A stretch of DNA of 64,000 nucleotides from contig CP136062.1 of the NCBI GenBank assembly GCA_032622095.1, positions 36,828,918 to 36,892,917 on the forward strand, in the 5' to 3' direction. The notes under the pieces are model-generated. The model saw nothing but the letters and a program-made list of their open reading frames with translations, had not been told where the DNA came from and made no database searches. The number at the start of each line of letters is the position of its first letter. The stretch's first letter is position 1. Below, piece after piece: positions 46,748 to 57,833 of the stretch. Origin of the DNA: Siphonodentalium dalli (taxonomy: Eukaryota; Mollusca; Scaphopoda; Gadilida; Siphonodentaliidae). A program made the position numbers and the translations under genes.

Positions 46748-47180
46748 TTTAATGTGTGACTGCACATGCCAACCCTAAAACCTGCGTAACGCACCAACAC
46801 ACCCTGACATTGGTTTTCGGCAAGCAATCAAATATATATGCTGCTGGTGTAACATAATTAATATTAGAGATCCAATTTTCTGATTCCAAATAACAGCAAT
46901 ATACAATACAAACTTGAACAATAACTTATAGTATACATCGTTATATATAGAATAGTGAATAAAACATTGGTCGTTTTTTCTTTTGCCCCCCCCCCCCTTC
47001 CCCACCCGGGTCCAAAATTATGGGGGAAAAATGACAAGTTAAATTATATTACACAATACAATATTCCTGAATTTCTATTGATACAAATCTACCATGTGTA
47101 ATGTCAACGTTATGTTTTGTAAGACTATATATTTTGTCGCAATAAAAATATTTAAAAAAAAAAAAAATTATCAAGATCAT

Positions 47181-47539
47181 ATTCTAAATTGGATGTGACA
47201 TGTACTACCATCTTATATGTTGGAAGTATCAGACCACGATCGTTCCACCATACCGATGGCATGATACACGTCACATGGTAGGTGTATCATATACATCATA
47301 CCTTATTAGGATGCATGATATTATACACCATACGTTGTAATAACTACTGGCGTCGAGAGATACGAAAAAACGACTCTCTCTCCATCAGCCGATCAGACTA
47401 GACCTCTTTTGCCGATGCTCCTGCTGTGTTTATCACTATGACTTATACACATATAAAGTTATCAAAAGCTACGGACAGTTATTGTTATCAATGTTCCCGA
47501 CACGGCCAATTCAACATCTAAACCCTAGACACCGGGACA
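47181..47539 (+). repeat. 3' LTR, second part
   Basis: Continues the LTR from ATTCTAAATTGG to GGGACA. Two substitutions separate it from the 5' LTR, plus the extra 13 bp at about 47349-47361. GAAT follows. Confidence 0.95.
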
Positions 47540-47543
47540 GAAT

Positions 47544-50500
47544 ATCTGATCAGAAATTCACAGCACATCAACCTGACATCACCTCATCAGTCTTATTTTA
47601 ATCTCATGATTCTTTGTTGCCATTTACAGCACAGTTCTCTATAATCACAGTTATTTACATGTATTATGTTTATCCACGTATTTATATATAACCAAGTAAA
47701 ACATAGAATAACTGAAGCAGGTTGTTGTGACAGTTTGGGGCGGTTGTCCCTGGTTGGGTTGTCCTATTTATCTTGGTTATGATGATTAATTTATATCAAA
47801 GAAACAAAAAGGATGTTGATGGAAAATTTCTTCACATTGGTTTTGAATACCCACCAATATACTCTACTCGCATCGCTTAAATTTGAGCTACATGTACATC
47901 ATCATTAATGTCACTTTCTTCATTGTTTATTGGCAACACAAAAAATTAAATATAAGTGAAAAAGTAAACACAATAATTTAAAATTAGTTTCTTAAATTCA
48001 CACAAATACATGTACTATTATGAAGAGCATCCATTTACAGGCAGTAGTGGAAATAGTTGCAGAATGATATGTTTGAGATGTTGATTTGTCACCTACGACA
48101 ACGGTAGCACAAAACAGAAAGTTTGACCCCCCCCCATTCACAGTCTGAGTCACAGGACCAAGGCAGGACATGGTACAGGGTGTGCTGATGAATCAAATGT
48201 GAAATCCAAAATACAATTCGGGGAAAATTATCACCCCAAGAATCCACATGAAGTTTGTTGACAATTAAATGAGAGATTTGTGGCATATAGGGTATGCCAA
48301 CAGAAATCATTGATGCACGCAGACGAACAACAACCCATGACAACATATGACAATAGCTTAAACTTTATTTTGTTCAGTTGAGCTTGAAACGTGGTATAAA
48401 AATATGTGTGAGGAGATGTGGTCGGCTTCCGTCAGCCTTGCAACATACCACATTTGACCCCCTGTATCACTTCGGAGTCAGATGCGCAACACTTAGCAAT
48501 GCCGTTCATCGAAAACTCCTTTGCAAAATGTATTATTGAACTGTGCTTTTTGCATTGATACAGATGATGAATGATGAGAGGCGATTCGTTCATTGTTTTT
48601 TTAATTGACAAAGTTAGCCAAATTAAAACTAAGAAAACAAACCTTAAAAATCCGGAAAATGAAAACAAAATTGGCATACATATCAAGCAAGTGCCTATTT
48701 TAATCTGTTACGTTAAATAATTAGCCCAAAATCATTTACAGTGAAGCAGTTTGATGTAGTTTAAATTTTAGACGAACGTCGAAAATAGGAAAAATTGGTA
48801 CATGAAAAATAAAAAAATTCTGAATAACAAAATGTCAAGTCGAAATTAGCTGCTATCAAGTGTTATTGATACATGTTCCAAAACTTTAACGATATATATG
48901 TAGTTTATTCTTCTTCCTACCGTGTAAATCAAAGTCGTTTTATCTCGCAATGTTGCGTGTTTTAGTGAAAATGCAAATGGAGTTTTTTCCGTTTCGACAG
49001 ATGCAAAACGCGGAAAAACGAAACGATCTGAACATGCTATATATTGTCACAGAAGCGCAGTGTCATTTTGAAGATTGAAACTTCCCCCGAAACCATACCT
49101 CCATATCCATACAATAGAACTTTTTTTTTCAAGTACAGCTGCCGGGCTTAAAATCTAACGAGAATCGGAATCATTATTCTTAGTTTTATTCTCGTAAAAG
49201 CAGCTAATTAATTCGCTGTAGAAATTTTGATTCTCGCAAAAGTTTATAGATTATAAGGCCTGCAATAAAAATTAAATTTAAAATTTTTTAACTTAAAGCG
49301 GCCTTACTGTGAGTGTACGCGAAATAACATGAGAAGGATTGTAAACGGTAGTTCACACTATTGCTTGATTTTATGTTTTCCTTTTTTTCTGGTAACAATC
49401 CATTCCTTTCCTCTGCTTAGCACTCGCCTATTCTCTTTACCTTCCTCTCTCTGTGTATTACACTTCTTACTAATTACTCACTTACCCCGGTAAAAACTAG
49501 ATTCTCCCAGTCAGTTAAAAATGTACATTGGAATGATTTATTATTCATTTGGAGGGATTTTAATAAGATACATAAAAGTACAGAATGAGTCCTATTTATT
49601 GAGGGAAACGTTTCGGTATGTTCATGGTCGTTTGTTGAACTTATTATCTGAACGTATCATATGGGATAACTACTCATCAATTACGCTTTAGTATAGAAAC
49701 TGAAACTGAAACTGCGCATGTTCTTCGGTGCGAATTCAAAGTGTTGAAGGATATAAAGAAAGTATGTCTGAATACAGGGACCTGAATAAGCCACACCCCC
49801 ACGTGTTCACTATTCATCCCAAACCCAAACATGCAGATAATAAAACGAAAATGAAATGTTGGTTAAATATATTATTATCCATCCTCTTACTAACATTATT
49901 TCTATTGGGAAAAAGCAGTCACATGATAATCCGGGGAAAAGTCATACTGGACTGTCAATACGAAACTATACCTGACATCACAGGAGTCCCGAAACTGTTA
50001 GAAACTGTAACGTGACTCAAACAAATTGGATGTTCACTACTATGAGGAAAATTAATGGAGTGTTCAATTGTTGTTTTTTTCCTGTTTTCTGTTTGTTTAT
50101 TTGGAAGTGTTGGATTTGTGTCCGTACCTCCACCACCAGTTGACAAATATCAATGAAATTTGGTATTGATGTTCACCACTATGATGGCCATCAATTGAGT
50201 GCTCAGTCGTTTTTTCGTTCTGGTGTTATTATCTTTTTTTGTTTGAAAATGTTGGGGTTTTTTCCCGTCCAAGCAAATATCTCAACCATACTTTCTCGGT
50301 TCGAATTTGTCACGGTGGGGGTATGCCAGCACCGTCGGTGCAATCTCTTGTTTGCAATTGATTTTGATTCAAAGTAGTTGCTGGGTTATTTTCAAACCAG
50401 CGGAATAAGATACATACCAATGAGCTATTAAAGCACAACCCTTATGTATATTACTTGATGTATTTAAGACTTAAGACATTCAACTTCCCGAGTTCCAAAT

Positions 50501-51104
50501 CGCTCCTTTGACTCTAACACATGGAATTATCTCCTATTGATGTTGAACTACAGTGTCATTGACACTTTAATTTCTGTACAGTTTACTACCAAATAAATAA
50601 TTTATTTCCCAGTTTGTCCAGTTATTTAAAAAAGGCACCTATCTTGGGACCATGGATCGTTATATTTCATATATAAAGGTATTCATGTATCGATATTTAA
50701 CAACAATATATCGATCAAGTTCAAAAATAACTTCTTTATGATTATTTTTACCTTAGTTGACAGAACTCTTCCAGGCAAAAACAAAACGACCCTTGTTTTC
50801 TGAATTTTGTTGGAATATAAGGACTCCAGCAACTATCTTGTGGACCGCCACAGCTGGAACACTACAGCCCAACACCCCCATATTGCATTGACGTCGGTAA
50901 CACCAAACTTGTTGGGATATCTTCAAACCAGTCGAAAAATTACTCATTAAAACATAACCCTTATAATATATCACTTAATTTATTTAATATTTGCCCATTA
51001 TAAACTTTCCGAGTTTCCAATGACTCGATAGACAAAAAACACATCAAATTATACCCTCTACCTGAGCCACGGTGTCATTGGTACTTTCATTGTATAAAGA
51101 TCGC
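47544..51104. other. No gene recognised; diverged repeats
   Basis: About 3.6 kb. The phrases CTTCAAACCAG...ATTA...CATAACCCTTAT and GTGTCATTGRYACTTT recur in diverged form near 50392-50580 and 50920-51090, about 530 bp apart. A 95-codon plus-strand frame (49728-50015) contains one strong hydrophobic span (NILLSILLLTLFLLG) after about 45 polar residues, like a type II membrane protein first exon, but nothing else supports it. The frames at 48089-48686 (minus) are unrecognised. Confidence 0.4.
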
Positions 51105-51120
51105 TAGATAGTCGCCCAAA

Positions 51121-51430
51121 CCAAATATATTTACCTCGCCACTCACCGGACATCGGATGTTTCATTATTCGGCCATCAACTGACGTACCATAAAATTGTC
51201 AAAATCAAGGCGGCGTAATTTTATAGCGAAAAGGCTATTTCCATAGGCCATTGGTGTTGAAACGAAGCTTAGCACCTATTGCATAACATAAGTCTATTCA
51301 TTCGACCGAAGAGGCTGTTTGTCTGTACACCCAGTGACCGATTAACCAACCCATGCATGATAAAGTACCACGAAAAACGGAAAACTGCCTTCGACATCAA
51401 TGTTTAGGATTTAGATTTATCGGGACATGA
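51121..51430 (+). repeat. Direct copy of the arm of the 51542-52316 foldback
   Basis: Shares with 51553-51857, in order: CAAATATATTTACC, CGCCACTSRCCGGACA, CATTATTCGG, GACGTACCATAAAATTGTC, AGCRTCTATTGCAYAACATA, CGATTAACC and CGACATMAATGTTTAG. It is non-coding. Confidence 0.75.
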
Positions 51431-51541
51431 CAATCGGCGGATTGGGGTGGAATGCGGAACATAATTTGAAATTGCGTGGGATGGCCGATATATCGAAGAA
51501 TATTGCGTGTATATGGCTTGTGTTGGTGTCTAACGAAAGGC

Positions 51542-52316
51542 CGATTTTCGACCCTGCCAAATATATTAACCCCGCCACTGGCCGGACACCAGAAGTTGCA
51601 TTATTCGGTCAACGACTGACCTACAATAAAATTGTCTAAATGAAGACTGCGGAACAGCTGTAGAATTGTATTTTTACAGCGATAAAGCAAACTTGGTATT
51701 AAAATGAAGTTTAGCATCTATTGCACAACATAAATGTATTCAATCGACTGAATTGTTTTTGTACATCTAGAGATCGATTAACCCACAAATGCCAAGGGGC
51801 CACGAAACATCGAAAAATGCGTTCGACATAAATGTTTAGAATTTAGATTTCTCGATGAATACGCTAGTAAACAACAAGGATTATACATCAAATACCGCAG
51901 TGGGAAAATACGCCGTCACTTCTATCTACCATACTGATGACTGTGGTATATGTCTATTGACGTGGCGAACTCTATATATATCGAACAAAGCTAAAAGATA
52001 ACCTCGTTGTTTACAATAAGAATTACGATTTCCGCTCCAAAGCAGTTTTCTATTTGTCGTGGTATTTGTGCATGGGTGGGTTAATAGATGTACACATAAA
52101 CAGCCGCTTCGCTTGAATGAATACATTTATGTTGTGCAATAGATGCTAATATGCTTCATTTTAATACCCCAAGTTTGCTTATGGGCATTGCATTCACACT
52201 GTAAAAAACGCAATTCTACAGCAGCATGACCCGCAATATTAATTCTGACAATTTAGGTTAGGTTATTGGCCGAATAAGGTGAGCGGCGGGGATCCATTTG
52301 GCGAGGGCAAATATCG
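51542..52316. mobile_element. Large foldback element (about 775 bp)
   Basis: The left arm 51542-51870 and the right arm about 52000-52316 are diverged inverse copies. TATTGCACAACATAAATGTA (51719) is matched by TACATTTATGTTGTGCAATA (52122), and CAAACTTGGTATTAAAATGA by its inverse near 52158. The arms also pair through ACAATTTTA, GCTGTAGAATTG and CGCCACTG. The spacer is about 130 bp and has its own TAAACAAC / GTTGTTTA pair. Confidence 0.75.
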
Positions 52317-52937
52317 TGCACTCTACATTTCCAATACTTTCATCCATCAGTTTTGACAGGCAATCCTCTAGTAAGGTAAATCAAAATGCTGTGACTAGCC
52401 AACCCAAATACAAAGCACTTGAAGTCACTCGACACATTTTGTTGATACACTATAGCAACATCTGGAAAATAAGATAATTCCATATATTATTTTCATTGCA
52501 GACAGAGGTGTACATCGAAAATTTAAACATGTCAGTCTAATATTTAATATTTAAGTTGAGACAAATATGTTGGGGATTGGTATTGGTGTCAAATAACAAC
52601 AATATTTTAATTCCAAATCAATGGACATCGTTTCAAAATCAATGCATGTGATTTTAGATTTTATAACTAATATAACAAAACTAATAATTTATAAATAATA
52701 AAATAAATGTCTCGTTTCTTTTCGTTAGTCAAACTATCCAAACGATATTGTATATATATTTGGAAAAACATTAACATAAATCAATGTACTTTGAATAGCA
52801 AACAAATCGATATATGTCAAATAACAATCAATATTATGTTGTAGTGTGAATGAATATATAGAATACACATCAAGTTAAAGGCAATCAATGGGAAATAAAT
52901 CTATCATATGTATAATAACCAATGAACAAACACAATG

Positions 52938-53052
52938 TGTAAAGATGTCGCGCAAATGTGTATAGATGTCACGCAAACGTGTATAGATGTCACGCAAATG
53001 TTTATAGATGTCACGCAAATGTTTATAGATGTCACGCAAATTTATATATACA
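52938..53052. repeat. 21-bp minisatellite (copy 1 of the duplication)
   Basis: ATAGATGTCACGCAAATGTTT and close variants are repeated five to six times. The frames through it repeat DVTQM or LRDIYKH and are not genes. The same array recurs at 55565-55679. Confidence 0.88.
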
Positions 53053-53192
53053 TCATGCATTTTCAATGTGACTTGTGCACTCTTTGTGCTCAATCCAATA
53101 TGCCGATGGTCCATTTGTTATGCACACATTCCGTGCTCAAAACAGCTACTGCATCTTTTCACAGAAAGTTATGGACGACCATCTGAGCACAT

Positions 53193-53395
53193 CTATGTGA
53201 CCTGACAGATGAAGTGAAGAGGTCCATTTCTGCTTTCGTCATGGAATCTCCAGCCAGTGTATCCAGCTAACCGCATAAATATATCCCCTCCTCCATCTGG
53301 CTCATTTGACCCCCACAAAATCCAGGGCAGTGGGTCACCATTCCTCGTGCAGAAATCACTGGTACCACCACATCTGATACCGTCAATCCATACAT
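53193..53395 (-). CDS. Lectin gene B: terminal CTLD exon, distal copy
   Basis: On the minus strand, acceptor TATTATGCAG (53400-53396 region) then phase-1 coding: VWIDGIRCGGTSDFC, WILWGSNEPDGG, MRLAGYTGWRFHDE and FICQVT, ending TAG (53195-53193). It is the same half-domain as gene A's terminal exon, with EPD at the calcium site, the closing FICQ, the two extra cysteines, and the usual inner cysteine pair missing. It joins in phase to the exon at 60207-60377. It is identical to 55820-56022 and lies further from the upstream exon, so it would be used only by skipping the nearer copy. No clear AATAAA was seen after the stop. Confidence 0.85.
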
Positions 53396-55564
53396 CTGCA
53401 TAATATATGTGTCAAATAGACTCAGAAAGCACACAAGTATTAGATCATGCCACGAGTCTGACACTGAATCCGCCAGTAGAGATCATACTCAGCCCTCGTC
53501 AAGTGGTCCTGCTAATATGCTAGGATGCTGGTGCATGGTCCTGCTGAATTTCTACGCGGGTAGGACAAACTGATGCGAAAAAGTACCGTTATATTATCTA
53601 AAGTTGTCATTTTCGCGGTGTTTGGCTAACCCGAGCGATTTGGGGGGAAAAGTGTGTGTGTGAAACATTCAAGAACATATATATTTTTTGAATCATATAT
53701 TTATACCTGCGCTGGTGTTTCGAAAACGACGTGAATAACCATCTTGATTATAGTCGATTTTCAACAACTAATACAACCCGTATTACATATATTTCGCAAT
53801 AAATGTGTTTTTTTATGTTTGATACGCATAATGGCTTTTCTTAGATATGTTTCGATTTTCGGAACACCGGGAAAAAGAAAATTAAAAAAAATAACGGTAC
53901 TTTCTGTTAACATCACCAGTTTCCCCCAACAGCATTTTAGCAATTTGGAAGGACCCAACCGCATCACAGCACATTAGCAGGACCTCTTGATCTTGACCAG
54001 TTCAAGATACTCCACCAGTCCAAAATTTGGGAACTTTCTGTTCTGAAGGGGGACTTTATAACTTTGAATAGACGCAGATAACATATTTCTTTGTTACTAC
54101 CTGTTCCTCAATAATCTATTTCGCAATAGGTGTGTTACCAGCTCTCGATAGCATGGTTTAAGCTACTTGTGTGAGCCGTTTTTGCAACAAACATTGAACT
54201 GATCCACGATTGTAAGCAAAGTAAATATTAGTCTGGTAGATAAAATGTTTGACATAGAAAAAATGGACTAAGTTGGTTTTTGTTCCATTTTTGAGAGGAA
54301 TATGTCCTCTATAACATATACAAAATCCGCTTTGAGCAAATTGTTTTTACAGATATTTAACAAATTCCCATGTACCCGCCTTGGGGTGTAGGTTTTTGTA
54401 CAATATCCCTCGTCGGCGACACCATGCAGAACGCCTTATTCCTCCATCCAATATATAGTAGTTTGTGTGAAATTAGAGCATGGTAAGAATAGAGTGACAA
54501 GGATAGAAAATGATGCAATCGTGGCCATGAACTCCAAGCCATGCTACGACGAAAGCAACATGTTGGGTAACCACATAGAAGTGACAATTTGCAAGTGGTA
54601 ATTCACAAGTATGTATGTTGTTATATAACTTTAAAGGTACACATACCATTACAAACAGATCCCAAACTCAATGATTTACATCTTTAAATATCGGTTTGGC
54701 TGCAACACACGACGTAATGTTTCTCCACACAGCACGTGGTAGTCTCATTTGGAATGATGATTAATTATTGATTGCAACGCAGAAACTGAAGTGTACACCA
54801 TTGCAGTGTAAATACACATATGTCGTAGTGCTGATTATACTGTAAAGAAACACTCATCTCTTCAATAGATTAGCACCATATCTCACCAGATCGAAGAGGT
54901 GGTACATTGTACATTTGATTTACGACTAATTTTCATGCTGCTACCAAAACGGTATTTTAGTAGACAATTTGTTCAAATTACTGCAGCCGGCATTTTACGA
55001 TCGGAATGTATTGCAACCACACAAATACAATATTAGTTTTCCTCATCTTGTTTGAAAATATCTTACCATTGCCACCCACGTCTTGGTTTTGTGTGCAGAG
55101 ATATGTGTAAACACGATGATGCTGTCACCGAAAACGTAATATGTTTCTCATACATGTATATGTGGCTTTATACGGGGGAGTCAGGTTTTAAATTTCCAAC
55201 AAATTAGTATTGGTGTCAAATAACAACAATATTTTAATTCCAAATCAATGGACATCGTTTCAAAATCAATGCATGTGATTTTAGATTTTATAACTAATAT
55301 AACAAAACTAATAATTTATAAATAATAAAATAAATGTCTCGTTTCTTTTCGTTAGTCAAACTATCCAAACGATATTGTATATATATTTGGAAAAACATTA
55401 ACATAAATCAATGTACTTTGAATAGCAAACAAATCGATATATGTCAAATAACAATCAATATTATGTTGTAGTGTGAATGAATATATAGAATACACATCAA
55501 GTTAAAGGCAATCAATGGGAAATAAATCTATCATATGTATAATAACCAATGAACAAACACAATG

Positions 55565-55679
55565 TGTAAAGATGTCGCGCAAATGTGTATAGATGTCACG
55601 CAAACGTGTATAGATGTCACGCAAATGTTTATAGATGTCACGCAAATGTTTATAGATGTCACGCAAATTTATATATACA
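55565..55679. repeat. 21-bp minisatellite (copy 2 of the duplication)
   Basis: Identical to 52938-53052. The copy number of this array being the same in both units supports a very recent duplication or an artefact. Confidence 0.88.
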
Positions 55680-55819
55680 TCATGCATTTTCAATGTGACT
55701 TGTGCACTCTTTGTGCTCAATCCAATATGCCGATGGTCCATTTGTTATGCACACATTCCGTGCTCAAAACAGCTACTGCATCTTTTCACAGAAAGTTATG
55801 GACGACCATCTGAGCACAT

Positions 55820-56022
55820 CTATGTGACCTGACAGATGAAGTGAAGAGGTCCATTTCTGCTTTCGTCATGGAATCTCCAGCCAGTGTATCCAGCTAACCG
55901 CATAAATATATCCCCTCCTCCATCTGGCTCATTTGACCCCCACAAAATCCAGGGCAGTGGGTCACCATTCCTCGTGCAGAAATCACTGGTACCACCACAT
56001 CTGATACCGTCAATCCATACAT
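55820..56022 (-). CDS. Lectin gene B: terminal CTLD exon, proximal copy
   Basis: Minus-strand coding of 203 nt, completed by one base from the previous exon to 67 residues plus stop. The motif order is VWIDG, CGGTSDFC, WILWGSNEPDG, GWRFHDE and FICQVT. The donor of the exon at 60207 leaves one G, and this exon starts AT, so the junction codon is Asp as in gene A. It is the nearest acceptor to that donor (about 4.2 kb intron) and so the more likely partner. It is identical at the sequence level to the distal copy at 53193-53395. Confidence 0.87.
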
Positions 56023-57833
56023 CTGCATAATATATGTGTCAAATAGACTCAGAAAGCACACAAGTATTAGATCATGCCACGAGTCTGACACTGAATCCGC
56101 CAGTAGAGATCATACTCAGCCCTCGTCAAGTGGTCCTGCTAATATGCTAGGATGCTGGTGCATGGTCCTGCTGAATTTCTACGCGGGTAGGACAAACTGA
56201 TGCGAAAAAGTACCGTTATATTATCTAAAGTTGTCATTTTCGCGGTGTTTGGCTAACCCGAGCGATTTGGGGGGAAAAGTGTGTGTGTGAAACATTCAAG
56301 AACATATATATTTTTTGAATCATATATTTATACCTGCGCTGGTGTTTCGAAAACGACGTGAATAACCATCTTGATTATAGTCGATTTTCAACAACTAATA
56401 CAACCCGTATTACATATATTTCGCAATAAATGTGTTTTTTTATGTTTGATACGCATAATGGCTTTTCTTAGATATGTTTCGATTTTCGGAACACCGGGAA
56501 AAAGAAAATTAAAAAAAATAACGGTACTTTCTGTTAACATCACCAGTTTCCCCCAACAGCATTTTAGCAATTTGGAAGGACCCAACCGCATCACAGCACA
56601 TTAGCAGGACCTCTTGATCTTGACCAGTTCAAGATACTCCACCAGTCCAAAATTTGGGAACTTTCTGTTCTGAAGGGGGACTTTATAACTTTGAATAGAC
56701 GCAGATAACATATTTCTTTGTTACTACCTGTTCCTCAATAATCTATTTCGCAATAGGTGTGTTACCAGCTCTCGATAGCATGGTTTAAGCTACTTGTGTG
56801 AGCCGTTTTTGCAACAAACATTGAACTGATCCACGATTGTAAGCAAAGTAAATATTAGTCTGGTAGATAAAATGTTTGACATAGAAAAAATGGACTAAGT
56901 TGGTTTTTGTTCCATTTTTGAGAGGAATATGTCCTCTATAACATATACAAAATCCGCTTTGAGCAAATTGTTTTTACAGATATTTAACAAATTCCCATGT
57001 ACCCGCCTTGGGGTGTAGGTTTTTGTACAATATCCCTCGTCGGCGACACCATGCAGAACGCCTTATTCCTCCATCCAATATATAGTAGTTTGTGTGAAAT
57101 TAGAGCATGGTAAGAATAGAGTGACAAGGATAGAAAATGATGCAATCGTGGCCATGAACTCCAAGCCATGCTACGACGAAAGCAACATGTTGGGTAACCA
57201 CATAGAAGTGACAATTTGCAAGTGGTAATTCACAAGTATGTATGTTGTTATATAACTTTAAAGGTACACATACCATTACAAACAGATCCCAAACTCAATG
57301 ATTTACATCTTTAAATATCGGTTTGGCTGCAACACACGACGTAATGTTTCTCCACACAGCACGTGGTAGTCTCATTTGGAATGATGATTAATTATTGATT
57401 GCAACGCAGAAACTGAAGTGTACACCATTGCAGTGTAAATACACATATGTCGTAGTGCTGATTATACTGTAAAGAAACACTCATCTCTTCAATAGATTAG
57501 CACCATATCTCACCAGATCGAAGAGGTGGTACATTGTACATTTGATTTACGACTAATTTTCATGCTGCTACCAAAACGGTATTTTAGTAGACAATTTGTT
57601 CAAATTACTGCAGCCGGCATTTTACGATCGGAATGTATTGCAACCACACAAATACAATATTAGTTTTCCTCATCTTGTTTGAAAATATCTTACCATTGCC
57701 ACCCACGTCTTGGTTTTGTGTGCAGAGATATGTGTAAACACGATGATGCTGTCACCGAAAACGTAATATGTTTCTCATACATGTATATGTGGCTTTATAC
57801 GGGGGAGTCAGGTTTTAAATTTCCAACAAATTG

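Larger units (their letters stand above)
42324..47165 (+). mobile_element. Tx1/L1-like LINE inserted in the LTR (about 4.84 kb)
   Basis: It is bounded by a 15-bp target duplication AATTATCAAGATCAT (42309-42323 and 47166-47180; the first A residues of the second copy may belong to the tail). The element ends with AATAAA (about 47141) and a run of A. ORF2 encodes an apurinic endonuclease and reverse transcriptase. There is no ORF1: the 630 bp before ORF2 hold no long frame apart from an 80-codon hydrophobic one, so the copy is either 5'-truncated or from an ORF1-less family. ORF2 is broken by a stop and a frameshift. Confidence 0.93.
37319..47539 (+). mobile_element. Ty3/Gypsy-type LTR retrotransposon, internally deleted, with a LINE inside its 3' LTR
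   Basis: The 5' LTR is 37319-37798 (TG...CA, 480 bp). The 3' LTR is 42190-42323 plus 47181-47539 (493 bp without the insert). A 4-bp direct repeat GAAT lies outside both ends (37315-37318 and 47540-47543). A polypurine tract AAAGGAGGGGA (42176-42186) sits just before the 3' LTR. The internal region keeps only the last part of RNase H and the integrase, then about 2.5 kb without known domains. Gag, protease and reverse transcriptase are missing. By eye the LTRs differ by three substitutions and one 13-bp indel, so the insertion is young. It is non-autonomous. Confidence 0.93.
52580..55206. repeat. Tandem segmental duplication, copy 1 (2,627 bp)
   Basis: Every landmark in 52580-55206 recurs exactly 2,627 bp later, and all open frames in the two copies translate identically. 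I found no difference in the parts I compared. The unit starts near GTATTGGTGTCAAATAACAA and ends CCAACAAATTA. It contains a lectin terminal exon and a 21-bp minisatellite. The flanks TTGGGGATTGG (left) and TTGGGGATGAA (right) share a short match that may have guided the duplication. Confidence 0.95.
55207..57833. repeat. Tandem segmental duplication, copy 2 (2,627 bp)
   Basis: Direct repeat of 52580-55206. The end is CCAACAAATT followed by unique GGGGATGAATTTATC. The lack of differences means a very recent event, gene conversion, or an assembly duplication. Confidence 0.95.

Noticed and set aside
49728-50015. Possible type II membrane protein exon
   Set aside because: One hydrophobic span only; no homologous motif, no clear donor site, no partner exon.
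52875-53186. Frames repeating LRDIYKH or DVTQM
   Set aside because: A 21-bp minisatellite divisible by three keeps all frames open; there is no other coding evidence.
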